From contig BNBX01000001.1 in the NCBI GenBank assembly GCA_014656175.1, positions 1,090,324-1,154,323 of the forward strand: 64,000 bases of DNA, written 5' to 3'. Positions 45,701-57,165 of the stretch are shown piece by piece (positions within the stretch are counted from its first letter, which is position 1; the number at the start of each line of letters is the position of its first letter). Below the pieces are notes generated by a model. The model did not search any database, was not told the DNA's origin, and saw only the letters and a program-made list of their open reading frames with translations. A program made the position numbers and the translations under genes. The stretch comes from Streptomyces werraensis (GTDB lineage Bacteria; Actinomycetota; Actinomycetes; Streptomycetales; Streptomycetaceae).

Positions 45701-47675
45701 CCCCGCCGCCGGGCGCCTGCGGCATGCGCAGCCCGAAGTCGTAGATGTAGGCGACGCTGCGGTCGTCGCACCGCAGCTCGTACGGCCGCTCGTCGATGAC
45801 CTCGACGCCGAGGCGCTGCAGCACGGGCAGCACCGCGGACAGGGAGACGGCCTCGCCGGTGCGGTAGATCTTGAAGCGGCGCTCGTCGGGCGCCGCGCCC
45901 ACCGGCTCGTACAGGCTGAGCGCGAAGTCCTGCTGCTCGCCCAGCTCTTCCAGGCGCACCAGGTCGGCCACGGCGCCGCGCGGGCTGTGGTCGGCCTTGT
46001 AGCCCTCGGGGAAGGCGTCCGCGTAGCGGCGCAGCAGCTCGGCGGCGCGCTCCTCGCCGAACTCGGTGGTCAGCGCCTCGGAGAAGCCGTCGGACCAGGA
46101 GCGGGCGGCCTCCGCCAGCCGGGACTCGATGCGTTCCTTGTCGCTGTCGGACAGGTGGCGCAGCTCGGTGCCCTGCGGGACGCGGACGACGAAGTGCAGC
46201 CGGGAGAGGACCGACTCGGTGTTCCACGCGGTGAAGTCGACGCTGACGCCGCCGAGCTCCTCCTTGAGGATGTCGATGATCCGCAGCCGCACCGCGGTGG
46301 TGTAGCGGTCGCGCGGCAGGTAGACGAGGGCGGAGTAGTAGCGCCCGTACTCGTCCTGGCGCAGGTACAGCCGCAGCCGGCGGCGCTCCTGGAGGTAGAG
46401 CACCGAGGTGGCGATGGCCTGCAGTTCCTCGACCGGGGTCTGGAACAGCTCGTCGCGCGGGTAGGTCTCCAGGATCTGGAGCAGGTCGCGCCCGTCGTGG
46501 CTGTGCGGGGAGAAGCCGGCCCGCTCCAGGACGTCCTCGACCTTGCGGCGGATCACCGGCACCCGGCGCACGGACTCGGTGTACGCGGCGGAGGAGAACA
46601 GCCCGAGGAAGCGCCGCTCGCCGATGACGTTGCCGTCGGCGTCGAACTTCTTCACGCCGATGTAGTCCAGGTACGACGGCCGGTGCACGGTGGCGCGGCT
46701 GTTGGCCTTGGTGAGGATGAGCAGCTTGTGCTCGCGGGCCTTGGCGCGGGCGTCGGCGGGGAGCCGGTCGAAGGACGGGCTGACCGGGTGGTCCTCGTCG
46801 GTCGCGTGGTGCGGGTCGGAGCGCAGGATGCCGAGGCCGGTGCCGGGCACGGCGGCCAGCGAGTCGTCGGCGCGCAGCTCGTACTCGCGGTAGCCGAGGA
46901 AGGTGAAGTGGTCGTCGGCGAGCCAGTGGAGCAGCTCGCGGGCCTCCTCGACCTGCAGCGGGGGCAGGTCGGCGGGGACGGGCTCGTCGGGCAGCGCGTC
47001 GGCCAGCGAGGTGGCGGCCTGACGCATCTTGCCCCAGTCCTCGACGGCCTCGCGGACGTCGGAGAGCACGCGCAGCAGATCGGCGGTGATCTGCTTGAGG
47101 TCGCCGCGGTCGGTCTCGCGGTCGATCTCCACGTGGATCCAGGACTCGACGTGCGCGTCGTGCGGCAGGTCGCGGGCGTCCTGCGGGAGGTCGCCGCTCA
47201 CCGGGTCGGAGAGAACCTCGATCAGCTTGCCGGTGACGTCCCGGCGGACCACGAACTGCGGGTGGATCACCACGTGGATGCCGCGGCCCTGGCGGGTCAG
47301 CTCGTTGGTGACGGAGTCGACGAGGAAGGGCATGTCGTCGGTGACGACCTCGACGACGGAGTGGCTGCAGGTCCAGCCGTTCTCCTCGACGGTCGGGGTG
47401 TGCACCCGGACGTTCGCCGTGCCCTGCGGGCGGTTCTCGGCGAGCCGGCGGTGCGAGACGGCGGCCCCGAAGACGTCGACCGGGTCGCGGTCGGTGAGGT
47501 CCTCCGGGGCGGTGTGCAGGTAGTAGCGCTGGAGGAACGTGAGGACGGTATCCCGGTCGGGCGTGTCCCCCTCCGCGGTCCCAGTCGGCAGTTTCCCCCC
47601 GGCCGGGCTGTTCTCAGCTACCCGGGCGGCCCGATCGAGCAGCTCGGCCTTGGCTTCGTCCAGCTTGGTCTGCAT
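42726..47675 (-). CDS. gdhB: large NAD-dependent glutamate dehydrogenase
   Basis: A 1649-residue enzyme of the 180-kDa class that converts glutamate and NAD to 2-oxoglutarate, ammonia and NADH. It fits the length known for the Streptomyces enzyme. The N-terminal 700 residues hold the regulatory ACT-like regions. The catalytic core follows, with RGGLRWSDRREDFRTE, VPVGAKGGFVAK, GDMSGDVFGNG and the NAD-binding part (VVGEGGNLGLTQLGR). The ATG at 47675 (MQTKLDEAKAELLD) has GAGGA upstream; the frame is open further but without homology-like sequence. The symbol is by analogy with S. coelicolor. Confidence 0.96.
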   Translation of the reverse strand: MQTKLDEAKAELLDRAARVAENSPAGGKLPTGTAEGDTPDRDTVLTFLQRYYLHTAPEDLTDRDPVDVFGAAVSHRRLAENRPQGTANVRVHTPTVEENGWTCSHSVVEVVTDDMPFLVDSVTNELTRQGRGIHVVIHPQFVVRRDVTGKLIEVLSDPVSGDLPQDARDLPHDAHVESWIHVEIDRETDRGDLKQITADLLRVLSDVREAVEDWGKMRQAATSLADALPDEPVPADLPPLQVEEARELLHWLADDHFTFLGYREYELRADDSLAAVPGTGLGILRSDPHHATDEDHPVSPSFDRLPADARAKAREHKLLILTKANSRATVHRPSYLDYIGVKKFDADGNVIGERRFLGLFSSAAYTESVRRVPVIRRKVEDVLERAGFSPHSHDGRDLLQILETYPRDELFQTPVEELQAIATSVLYLQERRRLRLYLRQDEYGRYYSALVYLPRDRYTTAVRLRIIDILKEELGGVSVDFTAWNTESVLSRLHFVVRVPQGTELRHLSDSDKERIESRLAEAARSWSDGFSEALTTEFGEERAAELLRRYADAFPEGYKADHSPRGAVADLVRLEELGEQQDFALSLYEPVGAAPDERRFKIYRTGEAVSLSAVLPVLQRLGVEVIDERPYELRCDDRSVAYIYDFGLRMPQAPGGGVDYLGDDARERFQEAFAATWTGKAENDGFNALVLSAGLTWRQAMVLRAYAKYLRQAGSTFSQDYMEDTLRHNVHTTRLLVSLFEARMSPDRQRAGYELVDALLEELDAALDQVASLDEDRILRSFLTVIKATLRTNFFQEAAGGEPHDYVSMKFDPRAIPDLPAPRPAFEIWVYSPRVEGVHLRFGKVARGGLRWSDRREDFRTEILGLVKAQMVKNTVIVPVGAKGGFVAKQLPDPAVDRDAWMAEGIASYRTFISALLDITDNMVGGEVVPPADVVRHDEDDTYLVVAADKGTATFSDIANEVAESYNFWLGDAFASGGSAGYDHKGMGITARGAWESVKRHFRELGVDTQSEDFTVVGIGDMSGDVFGNGMLLSEHIRLVAAFDHRHIFIDPDPDAATGYAERRRLFELPRSSWADYNAELISAGGGVFPRTAKSIQLNSHIREALGIEEKISKMTPADLMKAILTAPVDLLWNGGIGTYVKASTESHADVGDKSNDAIRVDGQDLRVSVVGEGGNLGLTQLGRIEFALHGGRINTDAIDNSAGVDTSDHEVNIKILLNGLVKEGDMTVKQRNKLLAEMTDEVGRLVLRNNYAQNTAIANALAQSKDMIHAQQRFLKHLVREGHLDRALEFLPTDRQIRERLASGQGLTGPETAVLLAYTKITVAEELLHTSLPDDPYLKGLLHAYFPTALREQFAEHIDTHPLRREITTTVLVNDTVNTGGTTYLHRMREETGASLEEIVRAQTAARAIFRSSVVWDGVEALDTKVDAATQTRIRLHSRRLVERGTRWLLNNRPQPLQLEETVSFFAERVEHVWSQLPKLLRGDDLDWYQKIYDELGGAGVPDELATRVAGFSSAFPTLDIVSVADRMGKEPLDVAEVYYDLGDRLRITQLMDRIIELPRADRWQSMARAAIREDLYAAHAAVTADVLAEGDGTSTPEQRFALWEQKNAALLGRARSTLEEIHNSDAFDLANLSVAMRTMRTLLRNS

Positions 47676-48101
47676 GGTCCTCTGGCTCCTGTCGCGCGCC
47701 GTTGCGTGACGTAGAAGGAAGTACGGTCTCCGACCCTGTGGTGCGGCGGTACGACACGGGGTGTCCGGTCTGTGCCGACGGTATGCCGCAAGGTGAGAGG
47801 AGCGGGGGCTTCTCGGCGGAATTGAAGGGGTCCGACGGGTGTGACGTGGCTCTCCGTGACGCCGGGCTCCCTGGGGTGCGCCGCGTCCCGTGCCGCCCGC
47901 GAGGATCAGCGGTCGCCACCCGGTCACGGATGTCCTCCGTGCTCGCCGGGCGCACAGCGGGGACGCCACGGTCCCCGCGAGCTATCGCGCTGATCACGCT
48001 GCCTAGGCTATCGCTCTCCTGAGGGGCCCCGTCATGAGCCGTATGTGTACAAAACCGGGGGGCGAACTTTGACGTTTCGCACAGTGCGCCCGGCTCCCGG
48101 G
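47676..48101. other. upstream region of the glutamate dehydrogenase gene
   Basis: About 425 bp that should contain the dehydrogenase promoter (minus strand). I see no convincing consensus promoter and no gene; open frames on both strands lack ribosome-binding sites. Confidence 0.5.
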
Positions 48102-48776
48102 TCAGCCGGAGACCGCCAGCCGTTCCGCCTGGGCCACGGCCTCGCTCAGGCTGTCGACCACCGGAACCCCGACCGCCTCCAGACTGGTCCGGCCGTGCGA
48201 GCCGCCGGTCCACAGCACGGCGTGCGCGCCCACGTGGAGCGCGGCCAGCGCGTCGTCGGCGGCGTCGCCGATGACCACCGTGCGCCGCGGGTCCACCGTG
48301 CCGCGCAGCGCGTCCAGGTGGCGCACCAGGTGCTCCGCCTTGCTGCCGCCGGACGGGCCGGTGCGGCCGTCGACGCGTATGAAGTGGGAGGAGATACCGA
48401 AGTCCTCCACCAGCGGGACCAGCTCCTCGTGCCCGTACATGCTGAGGATCGACTGGCTGCGGCCCGCCGCCACCCACCCCGTGAGCAGGTCCTCCACGCC
48501 GTCGGCGAGACCGCAGCGCACCCGGTGCTCGGTGTAGTGGCGGTGGAAGACGGCGTCCATGACCTCCCACTCGGCCTGGCTGGGCATCCGGCCCATCAGC
48601 CGCTCGTAGAAGCGCGGCACCGGCACGCAGTACAGCTCCCGGTACCGCTCCAGCGTGATGGGCGCGAGGCCCAGCTCGGCGAAGGCCGCGTTCGTCGCCC
48701 CGATGACCGCGTCGACGTCGTGGAACAGTGTGCCGTTCCAGTCCCAGACGATGTGCGCGTCCGTGTGCGTCCCCAT
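48102..48776 (-). CDS. HAD-family phosphatase-like hydrolase
   Basis: A 224-residue haloacid-dehalogenase-fold protein with a helical cap at about residues 25-95. Motif I is VWDWNGTL: the nucleophile is Asp12, but the usual second aspartate is Asn14. Motif II is in ILSMYG (Ser), motif III is the Lys of GGSKAEH, and motif IV is VVIGDAADDALAA. It resembles phosphoglycolate-phosphatase relatives with the DWNGT variant. The substrate is unknown. It starts 21 bp after the end of the DUF6912-like gene, probably in one operon. Confidence 0.88.
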   Translation of the reverse strand: MGTHTDAHIVWDWNGTLFHDVDAVIGATNAAFAELGLAPITLERYRELYCVPVPRFYERLMGRMPSQAEWEVMDAVFHRHYTEHRVRCGLADGVEDLLTGWVAAGRSQSILSMYGHEELVPLVEDFGISSHFIRVDGRTGPSGGSKAEHLVRHLDALRGTVDPRRTVVIGDAADDALAALHVGAHAVLWTGGSHGRTSLEAVGVPVVDSLSEAVAQAERLAVSG

Positions 48777-48797
48777 GCGGAAAACCTACCCGGGCCG

Positions 48798-49304
48798 TCA
48801 GGCGACGAGCTGCGGGATCTCCTGCGTCGCGAACCACAGCAGCTCGTGGTCCTCCGCGCCGTCCACGACGAACTGCGCGTCGTCGTCCCCCTTGTCCGCC
48901 GCGTCCAGCGCCTGCGCGGCGGCCGCCACGTCCTCCTCGGCGTCCTCCGCGTCGACGTGCACCGCGGCCGCCTTCGCCAGGCGTACGGGCCCGGCGAGGC
49001 GCACCTCGCCCAGCACGGCCGGGTCCGGGCCCCGGCCGGGTTCGGCGGAGGCCGCGCCGTCGGCCACGTCCACGGCGACCACGACCCGGCGGCGGGGCGC
49101 GGCGGGGTCGGCGGCGAGCAGACGCAGGGAGGCCAGCGCGGCGCGGCTGAGTGCGGCGTACTCCAGCTCCTCGATGTCGTCGGAGAGGTACCACTCGCGC
49201 AGCGCGGGCGTCACGGCGTACGCGGTGAACGGCCCGTCGCCCAGCTGCCCCGTCCTGTGCGCCTCGGCGAGCCCGGGGAGGGTGAGGGGGACGTAGACGC
49301 GCAT
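48798..49304 (-). CDS. conserved actinobacterial protein (DUF6912-like)
   Basis: A 168-residue soluble protein, MRVYVPLTLPGLAEAHRTGQLG at the start, a form I associate with the uncharacterised DUF6912 group of actinomycetes. An acidic Ala-rich middle (VDAEDAEEDVAAAAQALD) precedes DELLWF-like EDHELLWFATQEIPQL. No catalytic motif is recognisable. It sits upstream of the HAD gene in the same direction. Confidence 0.7.
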   Translation of the reverse strand: MRVYVPLTLPGLAEAHRTGQLGDGPFTAYAVTPALREWYLSDDIEELEYAALSRAALASLRLLAADPAAPRRRVVVAVDVADGAASAEPGRGPDPAVLGEVRLAGPVRLAKAAAVHVDAEDAEEDVAAAAQALDAADKGDDDAQFVVDGAEDHELLWFATQEIPQLVA

Positions 49305-49628
49305 GGTCGGCCGCTTTCGTCAGCTCGGATCACTACTTCGGCAAGGTCTCAGAATACGTCGCACCCGTCCCCCTTCGAGCCCTCGCCGCCCCCTCGGGGG
49401 CCGTCACCCTCGGTCCACGGATTCACCCGTCCCGCCCGCGTGAACAAGGGCCCGGCAGGCGACCGGCCACCCGGATAAGTGAACTTCCCTCCCCGCCCCA
49501 CACACCCCCGCCCTTCCTTGCCCCGCCCCCGCACGGCCCCGTACAAGATCCACGTCACGAAGTTACTGCCCGGTACCCGGCTCCCCCGCCGGCCCGGCCT
49601 TCAGAACGGGGCCCTCGTGCACAAGGTC
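49305..49628. promoter_or_regulatory. divergent promoter region, DUF6912-like / Rv3235-family genes
   Basis: Toward the plus-strand gene, TTGCCC (49518-49523), an 18-bp spacer and TACAAG (49542-49547) form a plausible promoter. Toward the minus-strand gene, TATTCT (complement of AGAATA near 49351) could be a -10 box. No gene is seen. Confidence 0.4.
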
Positions 49629-50477
49629 ATGAGCAGAACACCACGCCGCTCCCCCGCAGCAGTCCCCCCACGCGTCCCCACGACAGGCCCGTCCCTGGCC
49701 CCCTCCCCAGGCGCGGGCCGCCCCCGAGGAACATCCCCTCGCCGCACCCGGCCCACGGACAACCGCCCGGCGGGCCGGGCACCGGCGCGCGGCGGCCGCA
49801 CGGGCCCAGGGCCGGGGGCGCCGTCCGCCGCGCCGCCCGAGCACCGGGGCGGGACGCCCACGGGTACGGCGCCCGAGCGCCAGGACGGAGCACCCGCCGA
49901 CTTCCTCGTCACTCCGGGCCGGAGGTCCGACGGCGCGGTGTCCGGTCCCCGGAGCCGGGTGCCGGCGGGCACGAGGCCCGGCGGCCGGGGCCGCCCACCC
50001 ACAGGGACCGCGCCCGAGGGCCGGGGCGCGGCGCCCGCCGACACGGCGAACGGAGACCGCGGCCGGGTGCCCGTCGCAGCGCCTTTCCGGGCCGCGCGCA
50101 GGGCGCCGGACGGCACCGCGTCCGCGCGGCCGGGCGGGGTGCCTCGGGGCGTGCCGCAGCCCCGGCCCACCGATCGCTTCGCGGACCTGCTCGTCGCCGT
50201 GCTCAGCGGCCAGCGCCCCGTGCACGCGATGCTGCGGCACAGTGCCGGGCAGGCCTACGACGAGCTGATCCGGCTCGCGGAGCGCGGCCCGCTGCGGACG
50301 CGCGGGGCGCGGCCCGTCGTGCGGGACATCGGGTGGTTCGTGCCGCGCGAGGGCGCCATCGAGGCGTTCGCGCGGATCGGCGCCGGGGACAGGCTCCGCG
50401 CCATGGCGTTCCGGCTGGAGCGCGGCCGGGACCTCCGCTGGCGCTGCACCGCCGTCGAGCTGGGCGGTCCCCGCTGA
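49629..50477 (+). CDS. Rv3235-family protein
   Basis: A 282-residue protein. The last 100 residues (RFADLLVAVLSGQRPVHAMLRHSAGQAYDEL ... RDIGWFVPREGAIEAFARI) match the small Rv3235 family that sits beside secA in actinobacteria. The first 180 residues are an extreme Pro/Gly/Arg/Ala-rich low-complexity tail with repeated GTAPE-like and GAPAD-like blocks. The start is uncertain: ATG 49629 is chosen, with GTG 49617 also possible. Its function is unknown. It converges on secA across a strong terminator. Confidence 0.75.
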   Translation: MSRTPRRSPAAVPPRVPTTGPSLAPSPGAGRPRGTSPRRTRPTDNRPAGRAPARGGRTGPGPGAPSAAPPEHRGGTPTGTAPERQDGAPADFLVTPGRRSDGAVSGPRSRVPAGTRPGGRGRPPTGTAPEGRGAAPADTANGDRGRVPVAAPFRAARRAPDGTASARPGGVPRGVPQPRPTDRFADLLVAVLSGQRPVHAMLRHSAGQAYDELIRLAERGPLRTRGARPVVRDIGWFVPREGAIEAFARIGAGDRLRAMAFRLERGRDLRWRCTAVELGGPR

Positions 50478-50490
50478 CGACCACGCACAA

Positions 50491-50530
50491 CGGCCGGGTC
50501 CTGGCACCCTCAGGTGCCCGGACCCGGCCG
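50491..50530. terminator. bidirectional terminator between the Rv3235-family gene and secA
   Basis: An 11-bp outer stem CGGCCGGGTCC/GGACCCGGCCG and an inner GCACC/GGTGC stem stack around a CTCA loop. Confidence 0.85.
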
Positions 50531-50553
50531 GCAGTGCCGTCGGTACGGCGATG

Positions 50554-53394
<2,841 letters not shown>

Positions 53395-53671
53395 GGGGGT
53401 TGGTCTCCTTGCCGGTCGGGCCTGGGACGGTCGGTTTCCGTTTCACTGACTGAGCAACGGCCATCGTATGCGAGGACCCCGTCGCGCCGGGAGGCCTGCC
53501 GGGGCGGTGACCGTCCGCCGCGGCCGAACCGTGGCACGGCCGCTACACGGACAACGTCCCGGGCGCCCGGATGGTGCCGCACGCATACGGCGAATCACAC
53601 GCAGGGTGATCATCGTTCCGCCCGGGCCGAAGGGATGGCGCCCGCCGCCGCGACGTGCGCAGAATCGCCCG

Positions 53672-54241
53672 ATGGAACCCGTCACGCTCACCACCGACCG
53701 TCTGCTGCTGCGCACCGTCGGCCCGCAGGACGCCGACACGGTGTACCGGATCTGCCAGGACCCGGACATCCAGCGCTGGACCACGATCCCTTCGCCGTAC
53801 CTCCCCGAGCACGCGCGCGGTTTCACGGAGCAGATCGCCCCCGACGGCTGGGCGAGCGGCACGATGTTCACCTTCGGCGTCTTCCTGCCCGCCGGGGAGC
53901 TGACGGGCATGCTCGGCATCACCATGCGGTCGTTCGCGACGGGCGAGATCGGCTTCTGGAGCGCCAAGGAGCACCGCGGCAACGGCTACATCACCGAGGC
54001 CACCGTGGCCGCGTGCCGCTGGGCCTTCACCCGGATGTCCATCGACCGCATGGAGTGGCGCGCCGAGGTGGGCAACACGGCCTCCCGCGCGGTCGCCGAG
54101 CGGGCCGGCTTCACGATCGAGGGCGTGCTGCGCTCCTCGCTCGTCAACAAGGGGGTGCTGCGGGACGGCTGGGTGGGCTCCCTGCTCCCCTCCGACCTGG
54201 GCCTTCCGTCCACCACCCCGTACGTGCCGGCCCGGGCCTGA
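53672..54241 (+). CDS. GNAT-family N-acetyltransferase (RimJ/RimL type)
   Basis: A 189-residue acetyl-CoA-dependent acetyltransferase. The RimJ-type start (TTDRLLLRTVGPQDADTVY), acetyl-CoA loop (FWSAKEHRGNGYITEA) and N-terminal-acetylase-like end (NTASRAVAERAGFTIEGVLR) are visible. ATG 53672 is chosen; the ribosome-binding site is weak. The substrate is unknown: ribosomal protein N-termini, amino acids or antibiotics are all acetylated by this clade. It lies 57 bp before the YcaQ-like gene. Confidence 0.9.
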   Translation: MEPVTLTTDRLLLRTVGPQDADTVYRICQDPDIQRWTTIPSPYLPEHARGFTEQIAPDGWASGTMFTFGVFLPAGELTGMLGITMRSFATGEIGFWSAKEHRGNGYITEATVAACRWAFTRMSIDRMEWRAEVGNTASRAVAERAGFTIEGVLRSSLVNKGVLRDGWVGSLLPSDLGLPSTTPYVPARA

Positions 54242-54298
54242 CGAACGTGCCCCGCGGGGCGCCCGCGTTGTCAGTGGGGCCCTCTAAGGTGCGGACGT

Positions 54299-55486
54299 AT
54301 GACGACCCTGCCGCGTCCGACCACGGAACTCTCGGCCGACGAGGCCCGCCGCATCGCCCTGCGGGCCCAGGGACTCCTCGGCGTCCCCGACCGCCGCGCC
54401 GGTGTGCGCGGCGTCCTGCGCCACCTCGGCGCGGTGCAGCTCGACACGATCTCCGTCCTCGCCCGCTCGCACGAGCTGATCCCGTACGCCCGGCTCGGCG
54501 CGGTGGGCCGGCGCACGGTGGAGGAGGCGTACTGGAAGCAGGGCGACCAACCTGCGCACACGTTCGAGTACTGGTCGCACGCCGCGTGCATCCTCCCCGT
54601 CGAGGAGTGGCCGCACTTCGCCTTCCGCCGCCGCGCCTACCGCGCCCGTCCGCACTGGAACCACGACCTGCCCGACGGCGTGTACGACCAGGTCGTCAAG
54701 CAGCTGCGCACCGAAGGGCCGTTGACCGCCACCGAGCTGGGCGGCGCGAAGCGCACCAGCGAGTGGTGGGACTGGTCCGGCACCAAGGTCGCCGTGGAGC
54801 GCGCCCTGATGTACGGCGAGGTGGTGTGCGTGGAGCGTCGCGGCTGGAAGCGGGTCTACGACCTGGCCGAGCGCGCCGTGCCGGCCGCGCTGCTGGCCGA
54901 GGAGCCGTCGGACGAGGAGTGCCTGCGCCGGCTGGTGGGGCTGGCCGGGCGGGCGCTGGGCGTGGGCACCCGCGCGGACATCGCGGACTACCACCGTCTC
55001 AAGGGCGAGCAGGTCGACGCGGTGATCGCCGACTCGGGGCTGGTGCCCGTCACGGTCGAGGGCTGGTCCAAGCCGGCCTGGGCGGACCCGGAGGCCCTGG
55101 CCACGCCGCCGCGCGGACGGCACCGCACGACGCTGCTGTCCCCGTTCGACTCCCTGATCTGGGAGCGGGCACGCACGGAGCGGATCTTCGGCTTCACCCA
55201 CCGTCTGGAGGCGTACGTCCCCAAGCCCAAGCGCGTCCACGGCTATTTCGCGATGCCGGTGCTGGCGGGCGGGCGGCTGGTGGGCCGTGTGGACCCGGCG
55301 CGCGAGGGCCGCACGCTGGTCGCCAAGCAGGTCACGCTGGACGGCCGCAAGGCGGTGCCGCAGGTGGCGCAGGCGCTGGTGGAGGCGGCGGGCTGGGTGG
55401 GCTGCACGGACGTCCGCGTGGAGCGGGTGGACGCGCCGGAGCTGCGCGAGCCGCTCATCGCGGAGCTGGCCCGGCTGCTCGCCTGA
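54299..55486 (+). CDS. winged-helix DNA glycosylase-like protein (YcaQ/AlkX family)
   Basis: A 395-residue protein of the HTH_42/YcaQ group, some members of which excise interstrand crosslinks or bulky alkylated bases. It has three tandem winged-helix elements. The Gln-hydrophobic-Asp motif VQLDTISV (Gln47-Leu-Asp49) matches the catalytic motif reported for the AlkX (YcaQ) branch. FGFTHRLEAYVPKPKRVHGYFAMPVL is a family signature. Its likely role is repair of DNA crosslinks; substrate specificity is inferred. It converges with the response-regulator gene 36 bp away, with no clear terminator. Confidence 0.87.
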   Translation: MTTLPRPTTELSADEARRIALRAQGLLGVPDRRAGVRGVLRHLGAVQLDTISVLARSHELIPYARLGAVGRRTVEEAYWKQGDQPAHTFEYWSHAACILPVEEWPHFAFRRRAYRARPHWNHDLPDGVYDQVVKQLRTEGPLTATELGGAKRTSEWWDWSGTKVAVERALMYGEVVCVERRGWKRVYDLAERAVPAALLAEEPSDEECLRRLVGLAGRALGVGTRADIADYHRLKGEQVDAVIADSGLVPVTVEGWSKPAWADPEALATPPRGRHRTTLLSPFDSLIWERARTERIFGFTHRLEAYVPKPKRVHGYFAMPVLAGGRLVGRVDPAREGRTLVAKQVTLDGRKAVPQVAQALVEAAGWVGCTDVRVERVDAPELREPLIAELARLLA

Positions 55487-55522
55487 GGTCAGCGGGCCGG
55501 CAGGGCAGCGGGGGCCGGCGGG

Positions 55523-56269
55523 TCAGCGGATCTCGAGGATCTTCTCCCGCATCGCGTAGACCACGGCCTCCATCCGGGAGTGCAGCTGAAGCTTCTCCAG
55601 GATGTTGCGCACGTGGTTCTTCACGGTGTTCTCGGAGATGAACAACTCCTTGGCGATGTCCCGGTTGTTCATGCCCGTGGCGACGAGTTTGAGGACCTCC
55701 AGCTCGCGGTCCGTCAGCCGGGGCGCGGGGACGAGCCGGCGCTCGTCGGTGCGCTGGATCATCGACTTGAACTCGGTGAGCAGCTTCGACGCCATGGAGG
55801 GGCTGATCTGCGACTGCCCGTCGGCGACGGCGCGGATGGCGGTGGCGACCTCGTCGGTGGAGATCTCCTTGAGCAGGTAGCCGGTCGCGCCCGCCTTGAT
55901 GGCGTCGTAGAGGTCGGCCTCCTCGTCGCTGATCGTCAGCATGATGATCTTGGCGCTGGGGGCGACCTCCTTGATGGAGGTGCAGGCCTCGATGCCGCCC
56001 CGCTTGGGCATCCGCACGTCCATCAGGACGATGTCGGGCAGCAGGTCGGCGGCCTTCTCCACGGCCTCGGCGCCGTCACCGGCCTCGCCGACGACCTGGA
56101 TGTCCTCCTCGGCGGCGAGCACGATCTCCAGCCCGCGGCGGAACAGCGCGTGGTCGTCCACCACAAGGACTCTGATCGGCTCCTTGCGCGGAGTGTCCGC
56201 GTCCGGGCCCATGCCGACGACGCCGTCGTCGGCATCCTCGTCCCGCATCGGTCCGAAGCTGTCCGCCAT
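55523..56269 (-). CDS. NarL/FixJ-type response regulator without an adjacent kinase
   Basis: A 248-residue regulator. A 30-residue acidic leader precedes the receiver domain (VLVVDDHALFRRG); Asp84 in VLMDVRMP is the phosphate acceptor. The LuxR-type HTH occupies the end (LTDRELEVLKLVATGMNNRDIAKELFIS). The ATG at 56269 has GGGAGGA upstream. No histidine kinase gene is in the window near it, so its partner is elsewhere or it is controlled without phosphorylation. It is downstream of hpf on the same strand. Confidence 0.95.
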   Translation of the reverse strand: MADSFGPMRDEDADDGVVGMGPDADTPRKEPIRVLVVDDHALFRRGLEIVLAAEEDIQVVGEAGDGAEAVEKAADLLPDIVLMDVRMPKRGGIEACTSIKEVAPSAKIIMLTISDEEADLYDAIKAGATGYLLKEISTDEVATAIRAVADGQSQISPSMASKLLTEFKSMIQRTDERRLVPAPRLTDRELEVLKLVATGMNNRDIAKELFISENTVKNHVRNILEKLQLHSRMEAVVYAMREKILEIR

Positions 56270-56472
56270 CGCGTTCCTCCCCCTGAAGGCTGTGGCCTGT
56301 GGTCCTGACCATCGCCAACCCAAGGCAACGGCCCACCCGTTGGGCCGCTGCCGCCATGATTCCATGCCGCACCGTCACCGGGGTGCAGTGTGCGCGCCGG
56401 GCGGTGGCGCGCCGGTGCCCCTGGGGGCGCACTCGCGCACCAGGGGCACCTGCTGTGCTGTCGCCCGGCGGG

Positions 56473-57165
56473 TCAGCCGCCGAGGGTTCCGCCGGCCTCG
56501 GGGGAGTGGTTCTCGGTGACCATCGTGTCGGTCCTGAGGTGGATCACGCCGTAGTCGTAGGCGTGGCGCCGGTAGACGACGCTGGGCTCCTTGGTCTCGG
56601 AGTCGACGAAGAGGTAGAAGTCGTGCCCGACCAACTCCATCTCGTAGAGCGCCTGGTCGAGGGTCATGGGGGCGGCCACGTGGGTCTTCTCGCGGACGAC
56701 CAGCGGCCCGTCGCCCTGGACCTCCAGCGAACCGATCTTCTTGGTGGGGACCGCCTGCTCCTCTTCCCGCGCGGTGCTCGCGCCGGCCCCGTTGAGGGTG
56801 GCCACGCCGGGCACGTGGTCGGGGACCTCGGCGGCGGGGATCCTGCGCGCGCCGCGCCGTGAGAAACGCTTGTCGTGCTGCTTGCGCAGCCGGGCGTCGA
56901 GCTTCTCCGCTGCCAGGTCGAGCGCCGCGTACGGGTCGCTCGCCGCCGCCTCCGCCCGGATCACCGGTCCGCGGGAGCGGAGCGTGATCTCCACCCGGTC
57001 ACAGCGGTCGGCCTGTCGGGGGTTGGGCTCCTTGGACACCTCGACGTCGAGGCTCATCACCTTGCCATCGAGCTTCTGGATCTTCTCCAGGTTCAGCTTC
57101 TCGGCCACGTGCTTCCGGAACCGCTCGGGCACCTCGGTCTTGCGGCCCTTGACGACGATGTCCAC
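56473..57165 (-). CDS. hpf: long ribosome hibernation promoting factor
   Basis: A 230-residue long-form HPF. The N-terminal domain (about 1-105) binds the 30S decoding site, and the C-terminal domain (about 165-230, VVREKTHVAAPMTLDQALYEMEL, DFYLFVDSETKEPSVVYRRHAYDYGVI) dimerises two 70S particles into 100S. A variable basic linker joins them. GTG 57165 is chosen because GGAG lies 8 bp upstream and VDIVVKGRK is the usual N-terminus. Confidence 0.95.
   Translation of the reverse strand: MDIVVKGRKTEVPERFRKHVAEKLNLEKIQKLDGKVMSLDVEVSKEPNPRQADRCDRVEITLRSRGPVIRAEAAASDPYAALDLAAEKLDARLRKQHDKRFSRRGARRIPAAEVPDHVPGVATLNGAGASTAREEEQAVPTKKIGSLEVQGDGPLVVREKTHVAAPMTLDQALYEMELVGHDFYLFVDSETKEPSVVYRRHAYDYGVIHLRTDTMVTENHSPEAGGTLGG

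Noticed and set aside
42801..47714. 1637-codon open frame antisense to the glutamate dehydrogenase gene
   Set aside because: High-GC genes leave long open frames on the opposite strand; it has Val/Leu/Gly/Arg-heavy composition, no domain and no ribosome-binding site, while the minus strand encodes a clear enzyme.
47702..48022. 106-codon plus-strand frame upstream of the glutamate dehydrogenase gene
   Set aside because: No ribosome-binding site, no conserved motif, and it lies over the expected dehydrogenase leader.
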